A stretch of DNA of 64,000 nt from Mycobacterium decipiens (lineage in GTDB: Bacteria; Actinomycetota; Actinomycetes; Mycobacteriales; Mycobacteriaceae). The stretch lies in NCBI RefSeq assembly GCF_963853665.1, contig NZ_OY970459.1, positions 434,001 through 498,000 of the forward strand. Reading direction: 5' to 3'. The notes below the pieces were generated by a model. The model saw only the letters and a program-made list of their open reading frames with translations. It had not been told where the DNA came from and did no database searches. The position numbers and the translations under genes are program-made. How positions within the stretch are numbered: the first letter of the stretch is position 1; every line of letters begins with the position of its first letter. Below are positions 21,404 to 32,593 of this stretch, one piece after another.

Positions 21404-22312
21404 GTGCGTACCGAAGGTGACAGCTGGGACATCACGACAAGTGTCGGTTCGACCGCGCTATTCGTAGCGACGGCGCGAGCGCTGGAAGCGCAGAAGTCCG
21501 ACCCGCTGGCCGTCGACCCGTATGCGGAGGCGTTCTGCCGCGCCATCGGCGGTTCGTGGGCCGACGTTCTCGACGGCAACCTTCCCGACCACAAGTTGAA
21601 GACCGCCGATTTCGGCGAGCACTTCGTCAACTTCCAGGGAGCGCGCACCAAGTATTTCGACGCGTACTTCCGTCGGGCCGCCGACGCCGGCGCACGGCAG
21701 GTGGTCATCTTGGCGGCGGGACTGGACTCCCGTGCCTACCGCCTGCCCTGGCCCGACGGGACCACGATCTTCGAGCTGGACCGCCCGCAGGTCCTCGATT
21801 TCAAGCGTGAGGTACTCGCCAGCCAGGGCGCCCAACCGCGCGCCCAGCGTCGCGAGATCGCCGTCGACCTGCGGGAGGATTGGCCGCAAGCCTTGCGCGA
21901 CGATGGCTTTGATGCGGCCGCACCTTCGGCATGGATTGCCGAAGGGCTGTTGATCTATCTCCCGGCCACGGCCCAGGAGCAGCTGTTCACCGGCATCGAC
22001 AGCCTGGCGGGGCCCCGAAGCCAGGTCGCAGTCGAGGATGGTGCCCCCCTTGAGCCGGACGAGTATGCGGCCAGAGTCGACGAGGAGCGCGCTGCGATCG
22101 CCGAAGGCGCCGAACAGCACCCGTTCTTCCAGTTGGTCTACAACCAACGCTGCGCGCCGGCCGCCGAATGGTTCGGCAGTCGAGGCTGGACCGCGGTCGG
22201 CACCCCGTTGAACGATTACCTGCGCGAGGTGGGGCGGCCGGTGCCCGGACCGGAGTCGGAAGCCGGACCGATGTTCGCGCGCAACATCCTGGTCAGTGCC
22301 ATGCGCGCCTGA
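21404..22312 (+). CDS. SAM-dependent methyltransferase (Rv0281-like)
   Basis: 302-residue protein of the mycobacterial leucine carboxyl methyltransferase-like (TIGR00027, PPM2-like) family. Visible signatures: [22 protein letters not shown] at the start, [35 protein letters not shown] in the SAM-binding region and [20 protein letters not shown]. It starts with GTG 21404, 18 bp after PPE3, so it is probably in the same zinc-controlled transcript. The methyl acceptor is unknown; several paralogues exist in every mycobacterial genome. Confidence 0.87.
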   Translation: MRTEGDSWDITTSVGSTALFVATARALEAQKSDPLAVDPYAEAFCRAIGGSWADVLDGNLPDHKLKTADFGEHFVNFQGARTKYFDAYFRRAADAGARQVVILAAGLDSRAYRLPWPDGTTIFELDRPQVLDFKREVLASQGAQPRAQRREIAVDLREDWPQALRDDGFDAAAPSAWIAEGLLIYLPATAQEQLFTGIDSLAGPRSQVAVEDGAPLEPDEYAARVDEERAAIAEGAEQHPFFQLVYNQRCAPAAEWFGSRGWTAVGTPLNDYLREVGRPVPGPESEAGPMFARNILVSAMRA

Positions 22313-22344
22313 CGGCGCGCCGCCCCACGAGCGACCCGCCTCGA

Positions 22345-22365
22345 TAATGAAAATCATATTCAGTA
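22345..22365. promoter_or_regulatory. Zur-type box upstream of ESX-3
   Basis: TGAAAATCATATTCA with flanking TAA/GTA, a near-palindrome that matches the PPE3 Zur box at 13 of its 15 core-aligned positions or better. It lies 180 bp upstream of eccA3 and 40 bp upstream of the small leader ORF. In M. tuberculosis the ESX-3 operon has a Zur-controlled distal promoter and an IdeR-controlled proximal one, and this layout repeats that arrangement. Confidence 0.8.
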
Positions 22366-22406
22366 AGCTGCTCCGCGTACCCGGTGCCAATGGAGGAATT
22401 TTCGTC

Positions 22407-22523
22407 ATGACCTGGCGAGTCGTCGCTAAACGCTTGGCCTTAGCTGTGGATCGACCGCTCCCGGTCGCCTCGACAGTTAGCTTATGCAATGCTAACTTCG
22501 GGGCAAAGTTCGGGCGGATTTAG
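22407..22523 (+). CDS. Putative 38-residue leader ORF ahead of eccA3
   Basis: ATG 22407 is preceded by GGAGGA with ideal spacing (9 nt). The frame codes 38 residues (MTWRVVAKRLALAVDRPLPV...) and stops at 22521-22523, only three bases before the eccA3 ATG, in the same frame. The IdeR box lies inside its 3' half. A transcript from the Zur-controlled upstream promoter would carry and translate it; one from the IdeR-controlled promoter would start within or after it. Whether it is made, and whether it couples translation to eccA3, is inference. The peptide resembles nothing I recognise. Confidence 0.4.
   Translation: MTWRVVAKRLALAVDRPLPVASTVSLCNANFGAKFGRI
22477..22495. promoter_or_regulatory. 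IdeR iron box upstream of eccA3
   Basis: TTAGCTTATGCAATGCTAA is a 19-bp imperfect palindrome that fits the IdeR consensus (TTAGGTTAGGCTAACCTAA) at both TTAG and CTAA ends. It lies 31 bp before the eccA3 ATG. IdeR with Fe(II) represses ESX-3 in mycobacteria, so this is the expected iron-responsive operator. Confidence 0.85.
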
Positions 22524-22526
22524 CCA

Positions 22527-24422
22527 ATGGCGACGTTAGGTGCAGGAGACAGCGGGGGCGTGCAAAGCGGTGAGGTCGGCATGCTCGCGGCTCGGTCCGT
22601 GGTGCCTCGGGTAAATGGCAAGGTAGACGCCGATATCGTCAGCCGGTTTGCGACCTGCTGCCGCGCCCTCGGTATCCCGGTCTACCAGCGTCGACGTCCG
22701 GCGGACCTGTCCGCCGCCCGGTCGGGTTTCGCCGCGCTCACCCGCGTCGCTCATGACCAGTGCGACGCGTGGACCGGGCTGGCCGCCGCCGGCGACCAGT
22801 CCATCGCCGTGCTGGAAGCCGTGTCGCGCACCGCGGCCACCTCGGGTGTCTTGCAGCGGAACGTGGAATTGCCGAACAACGCGTTGGGTTTCCGCTACGA
22901 CACCGGGTTGTACCTGTGCTTTCACGCTACCGGACCGGACGACTTCCATCTCGCGTATGCGGCGGCGTTGGCTTCGACGGGGGAGCCAGGGGAGTACGCC
23001 AAGGCCGACCAGATCGTTTCGGCGATCACCGAGCGCCGCGCAGGCTGGCGTGGCGCCCGCTGGCTCTCGGTGGTCATCAATTACCGTGCCGGGCGCTGGT
23101 CGGATGTCGTCAAGCTGCTCACCCCGATCGTCAACGATCCCGACCTCGACGAGGCCTTCTCGCATGCGGCCAAGATCACCCTGGGCATCGCGTTGGCCCG
23201 ACTGGGCATGTTTGCGCCGGCGTTGTCCTATCTAGAGGAACCCGACGGTCCGGTCGCGGTCGCCGCGCTGGACGGTGCACTGGCCAAAGCGCTGGTGCTG
23301 CGGGCGCACGTCGACGAGGATTCGGCCAGCGAGGTGCTGCAGGATCTGTATGCGGCCCACCCCGAGAACGAGCAAGTCGAACAGGCGCTGTCGGATACCA
23401 GCTTCGGGATCGTGACCACCAGCGCTGGTCGAATCGAGGCCCGCACCGATCCGTGGGACCCCGAAACCGAGCCCGGCGCGGAAGATTTCATTGACGCCGC
23501 GGCCCACGAACGCAAGGCCGCGCTGCTCCACGAGGCCGAACTCCAGCTCGCCGAGTTCATCGGACTGGACGAGGTCAAAAACCAGGTGTCGCGGTTGAAG
23601 AGTTCGGTAGCCATGGAACTGGTGCGCAAGCAGCGCGGGCTTGCGGTAGCGCAGCGCACGCACCACCTGGTCTTTGCCGGACCACCTGGGACCGGCAAGA
23701 CCACGATTGCCCGCGTGGTCGCCAAGATCTATTGCGGCCTGGGCTTATTGAAGCGGGAGAACATTCGAGAGGTGCACCGCGCCGACCTCATCGGCCAGCA
23801 CATCGGCGAGACCGAGGCCAAGACCAACGCGATCATCGACAGCGCACTGGACGGGGTGCTGTTCCTCGACGAGGCCTACGCCCTGGTGGCCACCGGCGCC
23901 AAGAACGACTTCGGCTTGGTGGCCATCGACACCCTGCTGGCCCGGATGGAGAACGACCGCGACCGGCTGGTCGTCATCATCGCCGGCTATCGTGCCGACC
24001 TGGATAAGTTTCTCGACACCAACGAGGGACTGCGGTCCCGCTTCACCCGAAACATCGACTTTCCCTCCTACACGTCGCACGAGCTGGTGGAGATCGCGCA
24101 CAAGATGGCCGAACAACGCGACAGCGTCTTCGAACAGTCCGCCCTCGACGATATGGAGGCGCTGTTCGCCAGGTTGGCGGCGGAGTCCACACCCGACACC
24201 AACGGAATCTCGCGACGCAGCCTCGACATCGCCGGCAACGGCCGATTCGTGCGCAACATCGTCGAACGCTCCGAAGAGGAGCGTGAATTCCGGCTGGACC
24301 ACTCCGAACACGCCGGAACGGGTGAGTTCAGCGACGAGGAGCTGATGACCATTACGGGCGACGACGTCAACAGATCGGTAGCGCCGCTGCTGCGAGGTCT
24401 CGGGCTCTCGGTGCCGGCATGA
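22527..24422 (+). CDS. eccA3: ESX-3 cytosolic AAA+ ATPase EccA3
   Basis: 631 residues, the same length as Rv0282. The N-terminal half (about 1-280) is the TPR-like helical domain; the C-terminal half is a CbxX/CfqX-type AAA+ module with Walker A GPPGTGKTT near residue 390, Walker B VLFLDEAYAL near 450 and a sensor/arginine-finger region (RSRFTRNIDFPSY). EccA proteins are thought to handle substrates and chaperones such as EspG in the cytosol. First gene of the ESX-3 operon; it overlaps eccB3 by ATGA. Control by Zur and IdeR boxes immediately upstream. Confidence 0.95.
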   Translation: MATLGAGDSGGVQSGEVGMLAARSVVPRVNGKVDADIVSRFATCCRALGIPVYQRRRPADLSAARSGFAALTRVAHDQCDAWTGLAAAGDQSIAVLEAVSRTAATSGVLQRNVELPNNALGFRYDTGLYLCFHATGPDDFHLAYAAALASTGEPGEYAKADQIVSAITERRAGWRGARWLSVVINYRAGRWSDVVKLLTPIVNDPDLDEAFSHAAKITLGIALARLGMFAPALSYLEEPDGPVAVAALDGALAKALVLRAHVDEDSASEVLQDLYAAHPENEQVEQALSDTSFGIVTTSAGRIEARTDPWDPETEPGAEDFIDAAAHERKAALLHEAELQLAEFIGLDEVKNQVSRLKSSVAMELVRKQRGLAVAQRTHHLVFAGPPGTGKTTIARVVAKIYCGLGLLKRENIREVHRADLIGQHIGETEAKTNAIIDSALDGVLFLDEAYALVATGAKNDFGLVAIDTLLARMENDRDRLVVIIAGYRADLDKFLDTNEGLRSRFTRNIDFPSYTSHELVEIAHKMAEQRDSVFEQSALDDMEALFARLAAESTPDTNGISRRSLDIAGNGRFVRNIVERSEEEREFRLDHSEHAGTGEFSDEELMTITGDDVNRSVAPLLRGLGLSVPA

Positions 24423-26062
24423 CCAACCAGCAACCAGAAGAAGAGCGGCGGTCGTTCGCCTCGCGAACCCCGGTCAACGACAACCCCGACCAGGTCGTCT
24501 ACCGCCGCGGTTTCGTTACCCGTCACCAGGTGACGGGGTGGCGGTTCGTGATGCGCCGCATCGCCGCGGGCATCGCCTTGCACGACACCCGGATGCTGGT
24601 CGACCCGTTGCGCACCCAGTCCCGCGCGGTGCTGATGGGCGCGCTGTTCCTGATCACCGGGTTGGTTGGCTGTTTCGTGTTATCGCTGATCCGGCCCAAC
24701 GGGCAGGCGGGTAACAACGCGGTGCTTGCCGATCGATCCACCGCGGCGCTGTATGTGCGGGTAGGCGACCAGCTGCACCCGGTGCTGAACCTGACTTCGG
24801 CCTGGCTGATCGCCGGCAAGCCGGTTAGTCCTACGACGGTGAAAAGCGCTGAGCTGGACCAGTTTCCGCGCGGAAACCTGATCGGCATCCCGGGTGCGCC
24901 GGAGCGGATGGTGCAGAACACCTCCCACGACGCCAACTGGACGGTGTGCGACGCCGTCAGCGCGCCGTCCCGGGACGGGCGCGCCGCCCACAGCGTGGGC
25001 GTCACCGTCCTGGCCGGTCAGCCGGACAGCGAGGGCGCCCGGGCGGCCGCCCTCGAGCCCGGGCAGGCGATCCTGGTCGATAACGGCACCAGCACATGGC
25101 TGCTGTGGGACGGGAAGCGCAGCCCGATCGATCTGACCGACCACGCGGTCACCAGCGGCCTGGGCCTGGACATCAACTTGCCCGCGCCGCGGCCCATCGC
25201 GCCGGGACTGTTCAATGCACTACCCGAAGCGCCGCCACTGATGGCACCCGTCATTCCGAACGCCGGTGACCCGGCGAGCTTCCCGGTGCCCGCGCCGGTC
25301 GGCGCGGTGGTGAGTTCCTACACCCTGAAAGACTCGGACAAGAACGCATCGGTCACCGTGCAGTACTACGCGGTGCTGCCGGACGGCCTGCAGCAAATCT
25401 CGCCGGTGCTGGCGGCGATCCTGCGTAACACCAACTCCTATGGTCTGCAGCAGCCGCCGCGGCTCGGCGCCGACGAGGTTGCCAAGCTGCCGATGTCGCG
25501 GATGTTGGACACCACGCGGTATCCCGGCCAGCCGGTAAGCCTGGTCGACGTGACCCGCGACCCCGTCACCTGCGCGTACTGGAGCAAGCCGGCCGGGGCG
25601 GCCACCAGCACACTGAAACTGCTGGGGGGCTCGGCGCTACCGGTGCCGGATACGGTGCACACCGTCGAACTGGTCGGTGCTGGAAATAGCGGTGCGGCAA
25701 CTCAAGTCGCGCTGGCCCCGGGCACCGGCTACTTCACCCAAACCGTGGGCGGTGGCGTGGATGCACCCGCCGCCGGGTCGTTGTTCTGGGTCTCGGACAC
25801 CGGGGTGCGCTACGGAATCGACAACGAGTCCGAGAACGGATCGGGAGCTGCCGGACATGGCAAAACGGTTGAGGCCCTTGGCCTGACCTGGCCGCCGGTC
25901 CCCATCCCGTGGTCGATGCTGTCGCTGTTTGCGCCCGGCCCGACGCTGTCGCGCGCTGACGCCCTGCTGGCGCACGACACCCTGCCTCCCGACAGCAAGC
26001 CGGGTCGTCCGGTATCGGCCGAGGTGGCCGCACCCCCCGCGAGTGGTGGAGAGCCCCGATGA
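24419..26062 (+). CDS. eccB3: ESX-3 membrane component EccB3
   Basis: 547 residues. One transmembrane helix near residues 70-92 ([20 protein letters not shown]) follows a short cytosolic N-terminus that begins with [12 protein letters not shown]; the rest is the large periplasmic domain with repeated R-type folds. EccB is a core subunit of the type VII membrane complex with EccC, EccD and EccE. Both ends overlap neighbours by ATGA (with eccA3 and eccC3), so translation is coupled across the operon. Confidence 0.95.
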   Translation: MTNQQPEEERRSFASRTPVNDNPDQVVYRRGFVTRHQVTGWRFVMRRIAAGIALHDTRMLVDPLRTQSRAVLMGALFLITGLVGCFVLSLIRPNGQAGNNAVLADRSTAALYVRVGDQLHPVLNLTSAWLIAGKPVSPTTVKSAELDQFPRGNLIGIPGAPERMVQNTSHDANWTVCDAVSAPSRDGRAAHSVGVTVLAGQPDSEGARAAALEPGQAILVDNGTSTWLLWDGKRSPIDLTDHAVTSGLGLDINLPAPRPIAPGLFNALPEAPPLMAPVIPNAGDPASFPVPAPVGAVVSSYTLKDSDKNASVTVQYYAVLPDGLQQISPVLAAILRNTNSYGLQQPPRLGADEVAKLPMSRMLDTTRYPGQPVSLVDVTRDPVTCAYWSKPAGAATSTLKLLGGSALPVPDTVHTVELVGAGNSGAATQVALAPGTGYFTQTVGGGVDAPAAGSLFWVSDTGVRYGIDNESENGSGAAGHGKTVEALGLTWPPVPIPWSMLSLFAPGPTLSRADALLAHDTLPPDSKPGRPVSAEVAAPPASGGEPR

Positions 26063-29000
26063 GCAGACTGATCTTTGAGGCTCGCCGGCGGCTGGCGCCG
26101 CCAAGCACTCACAAGGGCACCATCACCATCGAGGCGCCGCCCGAGCTGCCCCGGGTGATACCACCGTCACTGCTGCGACGCGCGCTGCCGTACATGATCG
26201 GCATCCTCATCGTCGGCATGATCGTCGCGCTGGTTGCCACCGGGATGCGGGTGATCTCCCCGCAGACCCTGTTCTTCCCATTCGTGCTGCTGCTGGCGGC
26301 CACCGCCCTTTTCCGTGGCAACGACAAGAAGATGCGTACCGAGGAAGTCGACTCCGAACGGGCCGACTACCTGCGTTACTTGTCGGTGATCCGGGACAAC
26401 ATCCGGGCCCAGGCCGCCGAGCAGCGGGCGAGCGCGCTGTGGTCCCATCCCGAGCCGACGGCGCTGGCGGCCGTGCCGGGGTCTCGTCGTCAATGGGAGC
26501 GTGATCCGCACGACCCCGACTTCCTGGTGTTGCGGGCGGGGCGGCACACGGCACCCCTGGCCACCGCGCTGCGAGTCAACGACACGGCCGACGAGATTGA
26601 TCTGGAACCGGTGTCGCACAGCGCATTACGTAGCCTGCTCGACGCCCAGCGCACCGTCCGCGACGTGCCGACCGGGATCGACCTGAGCAAGGTTTCGCGG
26701 ATCACCGTCCTCGGGGAGCCCGATGCGGGCCCGGAGAAAGTCCGAGCCGCGTTGCGCGCCTGGATCGCCCAGGCGGTGACCTGGCACGACCCGACGGTGT
26801 TCGGGGTGGCGCTGGCGACTCGTGACCTGGAGAGCCGCGACTGGAACTGGCTGAAGTGGTTGCCGCACGTGGACATTCCCGGCCGCCTGGATGGTGTCGG
26901 ACCGGCCCGCTATCTGGCTACCGACCCCGATGTGCTGGTCGAGCTGCTGAGCCCGGTCCTGGCCGACCGTCCGGCATTCACCGGGGCGACAACGGATACG
27001 TTGCGGCACTTGCTGATCGTCGTAGACGATCCCGACTACGAACTGAATGCATCGGCCCTGGCGGTGGGCCGCGCGGGCGTCACCGTCGTGCACTGCTCGG
27101 CCACTCCGCCGCACCGCGAACAGTATCCGGATCCTGAACAGCCGATCCTGCGGGTGTGCCACGGCGCCATCGAACGTTGGCAGACCGGCGGCTGGCAGCC
27201 CTACATCGACGTCGCCGACGAATTCGGCGCCGACGAGGCCGCCCACCTAGCCCGCCGGCTGTCGCGATGGGACTCCAACCCGACGCACGTCGGGTTGCGT
27301 TCGGCGGCCACCCGCGGCGCGAGTTTCACCACACTGCTGGGGATCCCGGACGCCTCCCGGCTTGATGTGCCAGCGCTGTGGGGGCCGCGACGCCGCGACG
27401 ACGAGTTGCGCGTCCCGATCGGCGTCACCAGTACCGGCGAGCCGTTGATGTTCGACCTCAAGGATGAAGCCGAGGGCGGGATGGGTCCGCACGGCCTGAT
27501 GATCGGCATGACCGGTTCCGGGAAGTCGCAGACCCTGATGTCGATTCTGTTGTCGCTGTTGACCACTCACTCGGCCGAGCGCCTCATCGTCATCTATGCC
27601 GACTTCAAGGGTGAGGCCGGCGCCGACAGCTTCCGGAACTTCCCACAGGTTGTCGCGGTGATCTCGAATATGGCCGAGAAGAAATCGCTGGCCGATCGGT
27701 TCGCTGACACGCTGCGCGGCGAGGTGGCCCGTCGCGAGATGCTGCTGCGCGAGGCCGGCCGCAAGGTTCAGGGCAGCGCATTCAACTCGGTGCTCGAATA
27801 CGAGAACGCCATAGCGGCAGGGCACGATCTCCCGCCGATCCCAACGCTGTTCGTGGTCGCCGACGAGTTCACCCTGATGCTGGCCGATCATCCGGAATAC
27901 GCGGAGCTGTTCGACTACGTGGCACGCAAAGGCCGTTCGTTCCGCATCCACATCCTGTTCGCGTCTCAAACGCTGGACGTCGGCAAGATCAAAGACATCG
28001 ACAAGAACACCGCCTACCGGATCGGTCTGAAGGTGGCCAGCCCCAGCGTCTCTCGTCAGATCATTGGTGTGGAGGACGCGTATCACATCGAATCGGGCAA
28101 GGAGCACAAGGGTATGGGTTTCTTGGTGCCCGCACCCGGCGCGACCCCGATCAAGTTCCGCAGCACCTACGTCGACGGCATCTACGAGCCCCCGCAGACG
28201 GCGAAAGCCTTTGTTGTGCAATCAGTTCCAGAGCCCAAGTTGTTTACTGCCGGAGCGGTGGAGCTGGATCCGGGCACGGTGATCGCGGGCCCCGAGGATG
28301 AAGAACCAGCGGCCCCACCGCGCAAGCTGATCGCGACTATCGGCGAGCAGTTGGCCCGCTGCGGTCCGCAGGCACCGCAGTTGTGGCTCCCGCCGCTCGA
28401 CGAACCGATCCCGCTGACCGCGATGCTGGCCCGGGCCGGGTTATCGCAGCGGCAATTGCGCTGGCCGCTCGGCGAGATCGACAAGCCCTTCGAGATGCGT
28501 CGCGACCCGCTGGTGTTCGATGCCGCGTCGTCGGCCGGGAACATGGTGATCCACGGCGGCCCGAAGTCCGGCAAATCCACGGCACTGCAGACATTTATCC
28601 TGTCGGCTGCCAGCTTGCATTCGCCGCGCGAAGTCACCTTTTATTGCCTGGACTACGGCGGTGGGCAGCTGCGGGCGCTACAGGATCTGGCGCACGTCGG
28701 CAGTGTCGCGTCTGCGCTGGAACCCGAACGTATCCGCCGCACATTCGGCGAGCTGGAGCAGCTACTGCTATCCCGGCAGCAGCGGGAGACGTTCCGGCAC
28801 GGGGGTGGTAACGGCTCGGCCGCTGACGACGGGTTCGGTGAGGTGTTCCTGGTCATCGACAACCTCTACGCATTCGGCCGCGACAACACCGACCAGTTCA
28901 ACACCCGTAACCCCTTGCTAGCCAAGGTAACCGAACTCGTCAACGTGGGTCTGGCCTATGGCATCCACGTGATCATGACCACGCCGAGCTGGCTGGAGGT

Positions 29001-30051
29001 TCCGCTGGCGATGCGCGATGGGCTTGGACTGCGCCTCGAGTTGCGGCTGCACGATGCGCGCGACAGCAACGTGCGGGTGGTCGGTGCCCTGCGCCGCCCG
29101 GCCGACGCCGTGCCGCACGACCAGCCGGGACGCGGGTTGACGATGGCCGCGGAGCATTTCTTGTTCGCAGTCGCGGAGCTGGACCAGGTGGCGGCGATCA
29201 ACGCCCGCCACCCCGGGGTGGCGGCCCCGCCGGTTCGGTTGCTGCCCACCAACCTTGCGCCGGAAGCCGTCGGCGCCCTCTATCGGGGTCGCGACCAGGT
29301 GGTCGTTGGTCAGCGGGAAGAGGACCTGGCGCCGGTGGTCGTCGACTTCGCTCAGAACCCGCTGCTGATGGTGTTCGGTGACAGCAGGTCGGGAAAGACG
29401 ACGTTGCTGCGCCACCTCATCCGCACCATCCGCGAGCACTCCACCGCCGACCAGGTGGCATTCACGGTGCTGGACCGCCGGCTGCACCTCGTCGACGAGC
29501 CGTTGTTCCCCGACAACGAATACACTGCCAACCTCGATCGGGTCATCCCGGCGATGCTCGGGCTGGCCAACCTGATCGAGTCGCGGCGGCCGCCGGCGGG
29601 GTTGTCCGCCGCGGAGCTGTCTCGCTGGAGCTACCAGGGGCACACGCACTACCTGCTGATCGACGACGTGGACCAGATGCCCGATTCGCCGGCCATGACC
29701 GGCGCCTACATCGGACAGCGACCGTGGACTCCGCTCATCGGTCTACTGGCCCAAGCCGGCGATCTGGGACTGCGGGTGATCGTCACCGGACGCGCCACCG
29801 GATCGGGCCACGCGCTGATGACCAGTCCGCTGCTGCGCCGTTTCAACGACTTGCAGGCGACCACGCTGATGTTGTCGGGCAATCCGGCCGACAGCGGCAA
29901 GATCCGGGGTCAGCGGTTTGCCCGGTTGCCCGCTGGGCGAGCAATTCTTTTGACCGACAGTGATAGTCCGACCTACGTGCAGTTGGTCAACCCGCTGGTA
30001 GATGCCGGCGCGATTATCGGTGATACGCAACAGAAAGGGAGTTTGTCATGA
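26059..30051 (+). CDS. eccC3: ESX-3 FtsK/SpoIIIE ATPase EccC3
   Basis: 1330 residues in one chain, as in Rv0284. Two transmembrane helices lie at about 38-82 ([19 protein letters not shown], then [14 protein letters not shown]). Three FtsK-like ATPase domains follow, with P-loops [10 protein letters not shown] (about 485), [10 protein letters not shown] (about 833) and [10 protein letters not shown] (about 1107). It is the motor that recognises C-terminal signals of Esx and PE/PPE substrates and powers secretion. It overlaps eccB3 at the start and PE5 at the end by ATGA. Confidence 0.96.
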   Translation: MSRLIFEARRRLAPPSTHKGTITIEAPPELPRVIPPSLLRRALPYMIGILIVGMIVALVATGMRVISPQTLFFPFVLLLAATALFRGNDKKMRTEEVDSERADYLRYLSVIRDNIRAQAAEQRASALWSHPEPTALAAVPGSRRQWERDPHDPDFLVLRAGRHTAPLATALRVNDTADEIDLEPVSHSALRSLLDAQRTVRDVPTGIDLSKVSRITVLGEPDAGPEKVRAALRAWIAQAVTWHDPTVFGVALATRDLESRDWNWLKWLPHVDIPGRLDGVGPARYLATDPDVLVELLSPVLADRPAFTGATTDTLRHLLIVVDDPDYELNASALAVGRAGVTVVHCSATPPHREQYPDPEQPILRVCHGAIERWQTGGWQPYIDVADEFGADEAAHLARRLSRWDSNPTHVGLRSAATRGASFTTLLGIPDASRLDVPALWGPRRRDDELRVPIGVTSTGEPLMFDLKDEAEGGMGPHGLMIGMTGSGKSQTLMSILLSLLTTHSAERLIVIYADFKGEAGADSFRNFPQVVAVISNMAEKKSLADRFADTLRGEVARREMLLREAGRKVQGSAFNSVLEYENAIAAGHDLPPIPTLFVVADEFTLMLADHPEYAELFDYVARKGRSFRIHILFASQTLDVGKIKDIDKNTAYRIGLKVASPSVSRQIIGVEDAYHIESGKEHKGMGFLVPAPGATPIKFRSTYVDGIYEPPQTAKAFVVQSVPEPKLFTAGAVELDPGTVIAGPEDEEPAAPPRKLIATIGEQLARCGPQAPQLWLPPLDEPIPLTAMLARAGLSQRQLRWPLGEIDKPFEMRRDPLVFDAASSAGNMVIHGGPKSGKSTALQTFILSAASLHSPREVTFYCLDYGGGQLRALQDLAHVGSVASALEPERIRRTFGELEQLLLSRQQRETFRHGGGNGSAADDGFGEVFLVIDNLYAFGRDNTDQFNTRNPLLAKVTELVNVGLAYGIHVIMTTPSWLEVPLAMRDGLGLRLELRLHDARDSNVRVVGALRRPADAVPHDQPGRGLTMAAEHFLFAVAELDQVAAINARHPGVAAPPVRLLPTNLAPEAVGALYRGRDQVVVGQREEDLAPVVVDFAQNPLLMVFGDSRSGKTTLLRHLIRTIREHSTADQVAFTVLDRRLHLVDEPLFPDNEYTANLDRVIPAMLGLANLIESRRPPAGLSAAELSRWSYQGHTHYLLIDDVDQMPDSPAMTGAYIGQRPWTPLIGLLAQAGDLGLRVIVTGRATGSGHALMTSPLLRRFNDLQATTLMLSGNPADSGKIRGQRFARLPAGRAILLTDSDSPTYVQLVNPLVDAGAIIGDTQQKGSLS

Positions 30052-30356
30052 CGTTGCGAGTGGTTCCCGAGGGGCTAGCCGCGGCTAGCGCTGCGGTAGA
30101 GGCGCTGACGGCGCGGCTGGCGGCCGCGCATGCGAGCGCGACGCCCTTTATCGCCGCGGTGGTGCCGCCTGCCGCGGATCCGGTGTCGCTGCAGACCGCA
30201 GTCGGGTTCAGCGCCCACGGCTGCGCGCACACCGCCGTGGCTGCCGAAGGTGTGGAAGAGTTGGGGCGCGCCGGTATTGGTGTGGGCGAGTCCGGTGCCA
30301 GCTATCTCGCCGGTGATGTGGCGGCAGCCGCAACGTATGGGGTCCTCGGCGGCTGA
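30048..30356 (+). CDS. PE5: PE5 (ESX-3 PE protein)
   Basis: 102 residues, all PE domain with no C-terminal extension, as in Rv0285. It starts [20 protein letters not shown] and carries the general type VII export signal YxxxD as YLAGD near the C-terminus. It forms a heterodimer with the PPE encoded two bases downstream (PPE4), which EspG3 binds before export by ESX-3. It overlaps eccC3 by ATGA. Confidence 0.95.
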   Translation: MTLRVVPEGLAAASAAVEALTARLAAAHASATPFIAAVVPPAADPVSLQTAVGFSAHGCAHTAVAAEGVEELGRAGIGVGESGASYLAGDVAAAATYGVLGG

Positions 30357-30358
30357 GT

Positions 30359-31939
30359 ATGACTGCGCCCATCTGGATCGCATCGCCGCCGGAGGTACAT
30401 TCGGCGTTGCTAAGCAGTGGACCGGGACCGGGGTCGCTACTCGCGGCCGCCGCGTCTTGGACTGGGCTTAGCGCCGAATATGCCTCGACGGCAGCGGAAC
30501 TCAGTGGGCTACTGGGAGCGGTACAAGGTGGAGCATGGCAGGGCGTCAGCGCGGAGCAGTATGTGGCGGCGCATTTGCTGTATGTCGCGTGGCTGATGCA
30601 GGCCAGCGCCGTGGCCGCCGGCATAGCGGCCCAGCACGAGGCCGCTGCGGTGGCCTACACGGCCGCGGCGGCGGCCATGCCCACAATGGCGGAGTTGGCC
30701 ACCAACCACGTCGTACACGGCGTGTTGGTGGCGACGAATTTCTTTGGCATCAACACGATTCCGATCGCGCTCAATGAGGCAGACTACGTGCGGATGTGGG
30801 TCCAGGCCGCCACCACGATGAGTCTCTATCAGGCGGCCGCGGGTGCGGCGCTGGCGTCGACGCCGCCCACCCCCCCGGCGCCGATTGTGGTGAATCCGGG
30901 TGGCGGCGTGGCCAGTAACGTCGCGACCGCGGCCCAGGGTCCAGCCGGCGGAGCCGTGGCGGCCGCCAACCCGTGGCAGTGGCTCTTGCAGTTGCTCCAG
31001 CAGCTGTGGAACGCCTACACGGGCTTCTACGCGTGGATGTACCAGCTCATCTGGCAGTTCCTGCAGGATCCGATCGGGAACTCGATCAGGATCATCATCG
31101 CCTTCCTCACCAATCCGATTCAGGCACTGATCACCTACGGCCCGCTGTTGTTCGCGCTGGGCTATCAGATCTTCTTCAACCTGGTCGGCTGGCCGACCTG
31201 GGCGATGATCTTGAGTTCGCCGTTCCTGTTGCCGGCAGGACTGAGCATGGGCCTGAGCGCATTGGCTTTTTTGCCCATTATGATGCTTGCGCCGGCGGTG
31301 GTTCCGGCCGCCGGCGCACCGCTGGCCGCTGCCGCTGTCACCGCCGGAGCCGGGTGGCCGGTGGCCGGCATGGCGCCGACGACCGCCGGTTCTGCCGGGG
31401 CTGCGGCGCCGGGGGCGGGCGGCGGCGGGGGCGCGGGTACCGCGCCGCCCTCGGCAGCTCCCGGGCCGGCGAATTTGCTCTATGCGGTAGGCGGCGGGGG
31501 TGACTGGGGGCCCAGCTTGGGGCCGACAGTGGGTGGTCGCGGCGGAATCAAGGCGCCCGCGGCGACGGTTCCGGCGGCCGCTGCGGCAGCGACAAGCCGC
31601 GCACAATCACGCGCGCGGCGGCGCCGACGCTCCGAATTGCACGACTACGGCGACGAATTCCTGGACATGGATTCCGATGGCGGTATCGGCTCCTCGACAG
31701 CCGATGACCGCGCACGTGCTTCCGAACAGGGGGCCGGGACCCTGGGATTTGTCGGGACCGCACGCAGCGAACGCCTGGTGCAGGCGGTGGGACTGACCGA
31801 ACTCGCCGGTGATGAGTTCGGTGGTGGCCCGCGGATGCCGATGGTGCCGGGGACCTGGGATCAGGGCATCGGCGAGTCCGGTGCGAGCGGCGAAACGGGG
31901 AAAGGGGGAGACGACGGATCACCGCAGGACAGTGAGTAA
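30359..31939 (+). CDS. PPE4: PPE4 (ESX-3 PPE protein)
   Basis: 526 residues. PPE domain at 1-175 ([40 protein letters not shown]), then a hydrophobic middle (about 210-320) with several membrane-like segments, and a Gly/Ala-rich, Arg-rich tail. The end carries GFVGT and PMVPGTW, the PPE-PPW subfamily signature shared with PPE3 upstream. It pairs with PE5 and is secreted by ESX-3, where it takes part in siderophore-mediated iron uptake in M. tuberculosis. It is slightly longer than the recalled Rv0286 (513). Confidence 0.93.
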   Translation: MTAPIWIASPPEVHSALLSSGPGPGSLLAAAASWTGLSAEYASTAAELSGLLGAVQGGAWQGVSAEQYVAAHLLYVAWLMQASAVAAGIAAQHEAAAVAYTAAAAAMPTMAELATNHVVHGVLVATNFFGINTIPIALNEADYVRMWVQAATTMSLYQAAAGAALASTPPTPPAPIVVNPGGGVASNVATAAQGPAGGAVAAANPWQWLLQLLQQLWNAYTGFYAWMYQLIWQFLQDPIGNSIRIIIAFLTNPIQALITYGPLLFALGYQIFFNLVGWPTWAMILSSPFLLPAGLSMGLSALAFLPIMMLAPAVVPAAGAPLAAAAVTAGAGWPVAGMAPTTAGSAGAAAPGAGGGGGAGTAPPSAAPGPANLLYAVGGGGDWGPSLGPTVGGRGGIKAPAATVPAAAAAATSRAQSRARRRRRSELHDYGDEFLDMDSDGGIGSSTADDRARASEQGAGTLGFVGTARSERLVQAVGLTELAGDEFGGGPRMPMVPGTWDQGIGESGASGETGKGGDDGSPQDSE

Positions 31940-31987
31940 CCGAATTCCGAATCGAGGGAACCCGAAGGGGTTGAAAGGAGAAATGTT

Positions 31988-32281
31988 ATGAGTTTGTTGG
32001 ATGCCCATATTCCGCAGTTGGTGGCGTCGCAGTCGGCGTTTGCCGCCAAGGCGGGGTTGATGCGGCACACGATCGGCCAGGCCGAGCAGTCGGCGATGTC
32101 GGCGCAGGCGTTTCACCAAGGGGATTCCGCGGCGGCGTTTCAGGCTGCCCATGCCCGGTTTGTGGCGGCGGCCAGCAAGGTGAATACCCTGTTGGATATC
32201 GCGCAGGCCAACTTCGGTGAGGCAGCGGGCACCTATGTGGCCGCCGATGCCGCCGCCGCGTCCAGCTACACCGGTTTCTGA
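31988..32281 (+). CDS. esxG: EsxG (TB9.8), ESX-3 substrate
   Basis: 97 residues, WXG100 superfamily helical hairpin. It lacks the WxG turn (the turn reads HQGDSAA), as known for EsxG, and ends with the YxxxD secretion signal (TYVAAD). A good AAAGGAG ribosome-binding site precedes ATG 31988. It forms a 1:1 complex with EsxH, encoded 11 bp downstream, and is needed for metal acquisition and host interaction in pathogenic relatives. Confidence 0.96.
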   Translation: MSLLDAHIPQLVASQSAFAAKAGLMRHTIGQAEQSAMSAQAFHQGDSAAAFQAAHARFVAAASKVNTLLDIAQANFGEAAGTYVAADAAAASSYTGF

Positions 32282-32292
32282 AAGGGTTTGTG

Positions 32293-32583
32293 ATGTCGCA
32301 GATTATGTACAACTACCCGGCGATGATGGCCCATGCCGGGGACATGTCGGGTTATGCGGGCACGCTGCAGAGCTTGGGGGCCGATATCGCCAGCGAGCAG
32401 GCGGTGCTGCAGGGTGCGTGGCAGGGGGATACCGGGTTGACCTATCAGGGTTGGCAGGCGCAGTGGAACCAGGCGATGGAGGATCTGATGCGGGCCTATC
32501 ATTCGATGGCCGGCACGCATGAGGCCAACACCATGGCCATGCTGGCCCGCGACGGGGCCGAAGCCGCCAAGTGGGGCATCTAG
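32293..32583 (+). CDS. esxH: EsxH (TB10.4), ESX-3 substrate
   Basis: 96 residues with the WQG turn ([12 protein letters not shown]) of WXG100 proteins. The residues reported to bind Zn(II) in EsxH are all present: His14, His70, His76 and Glu77, matching the zinc control of the locus. ATG 32293 is used; GTG 32290 would add one Met. It forms the secreted heterodimer with EsxG, which in M. tuberculosis also targets the host ESCRT protein Hrs. Confidence 0.96.
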   Translation: MSQIMYNYPAMMAHAGDMSGYAGTLQSLGADIASEQAVLQGAWQGDTGLTYQGWQAQWNQAMEDLMRAYHSMAGTHEANTMAMLARDGAEAAKWGI

Positions 32584-32593
32584 CACCGGTTAG

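Noticed and set aside
31988..32281. EsxG as defective because it has no WxG motif
   Set aside because: Lack of WxG is normal in EsxG; the partner EsxH supplies it and the YxxxD signal is kept.
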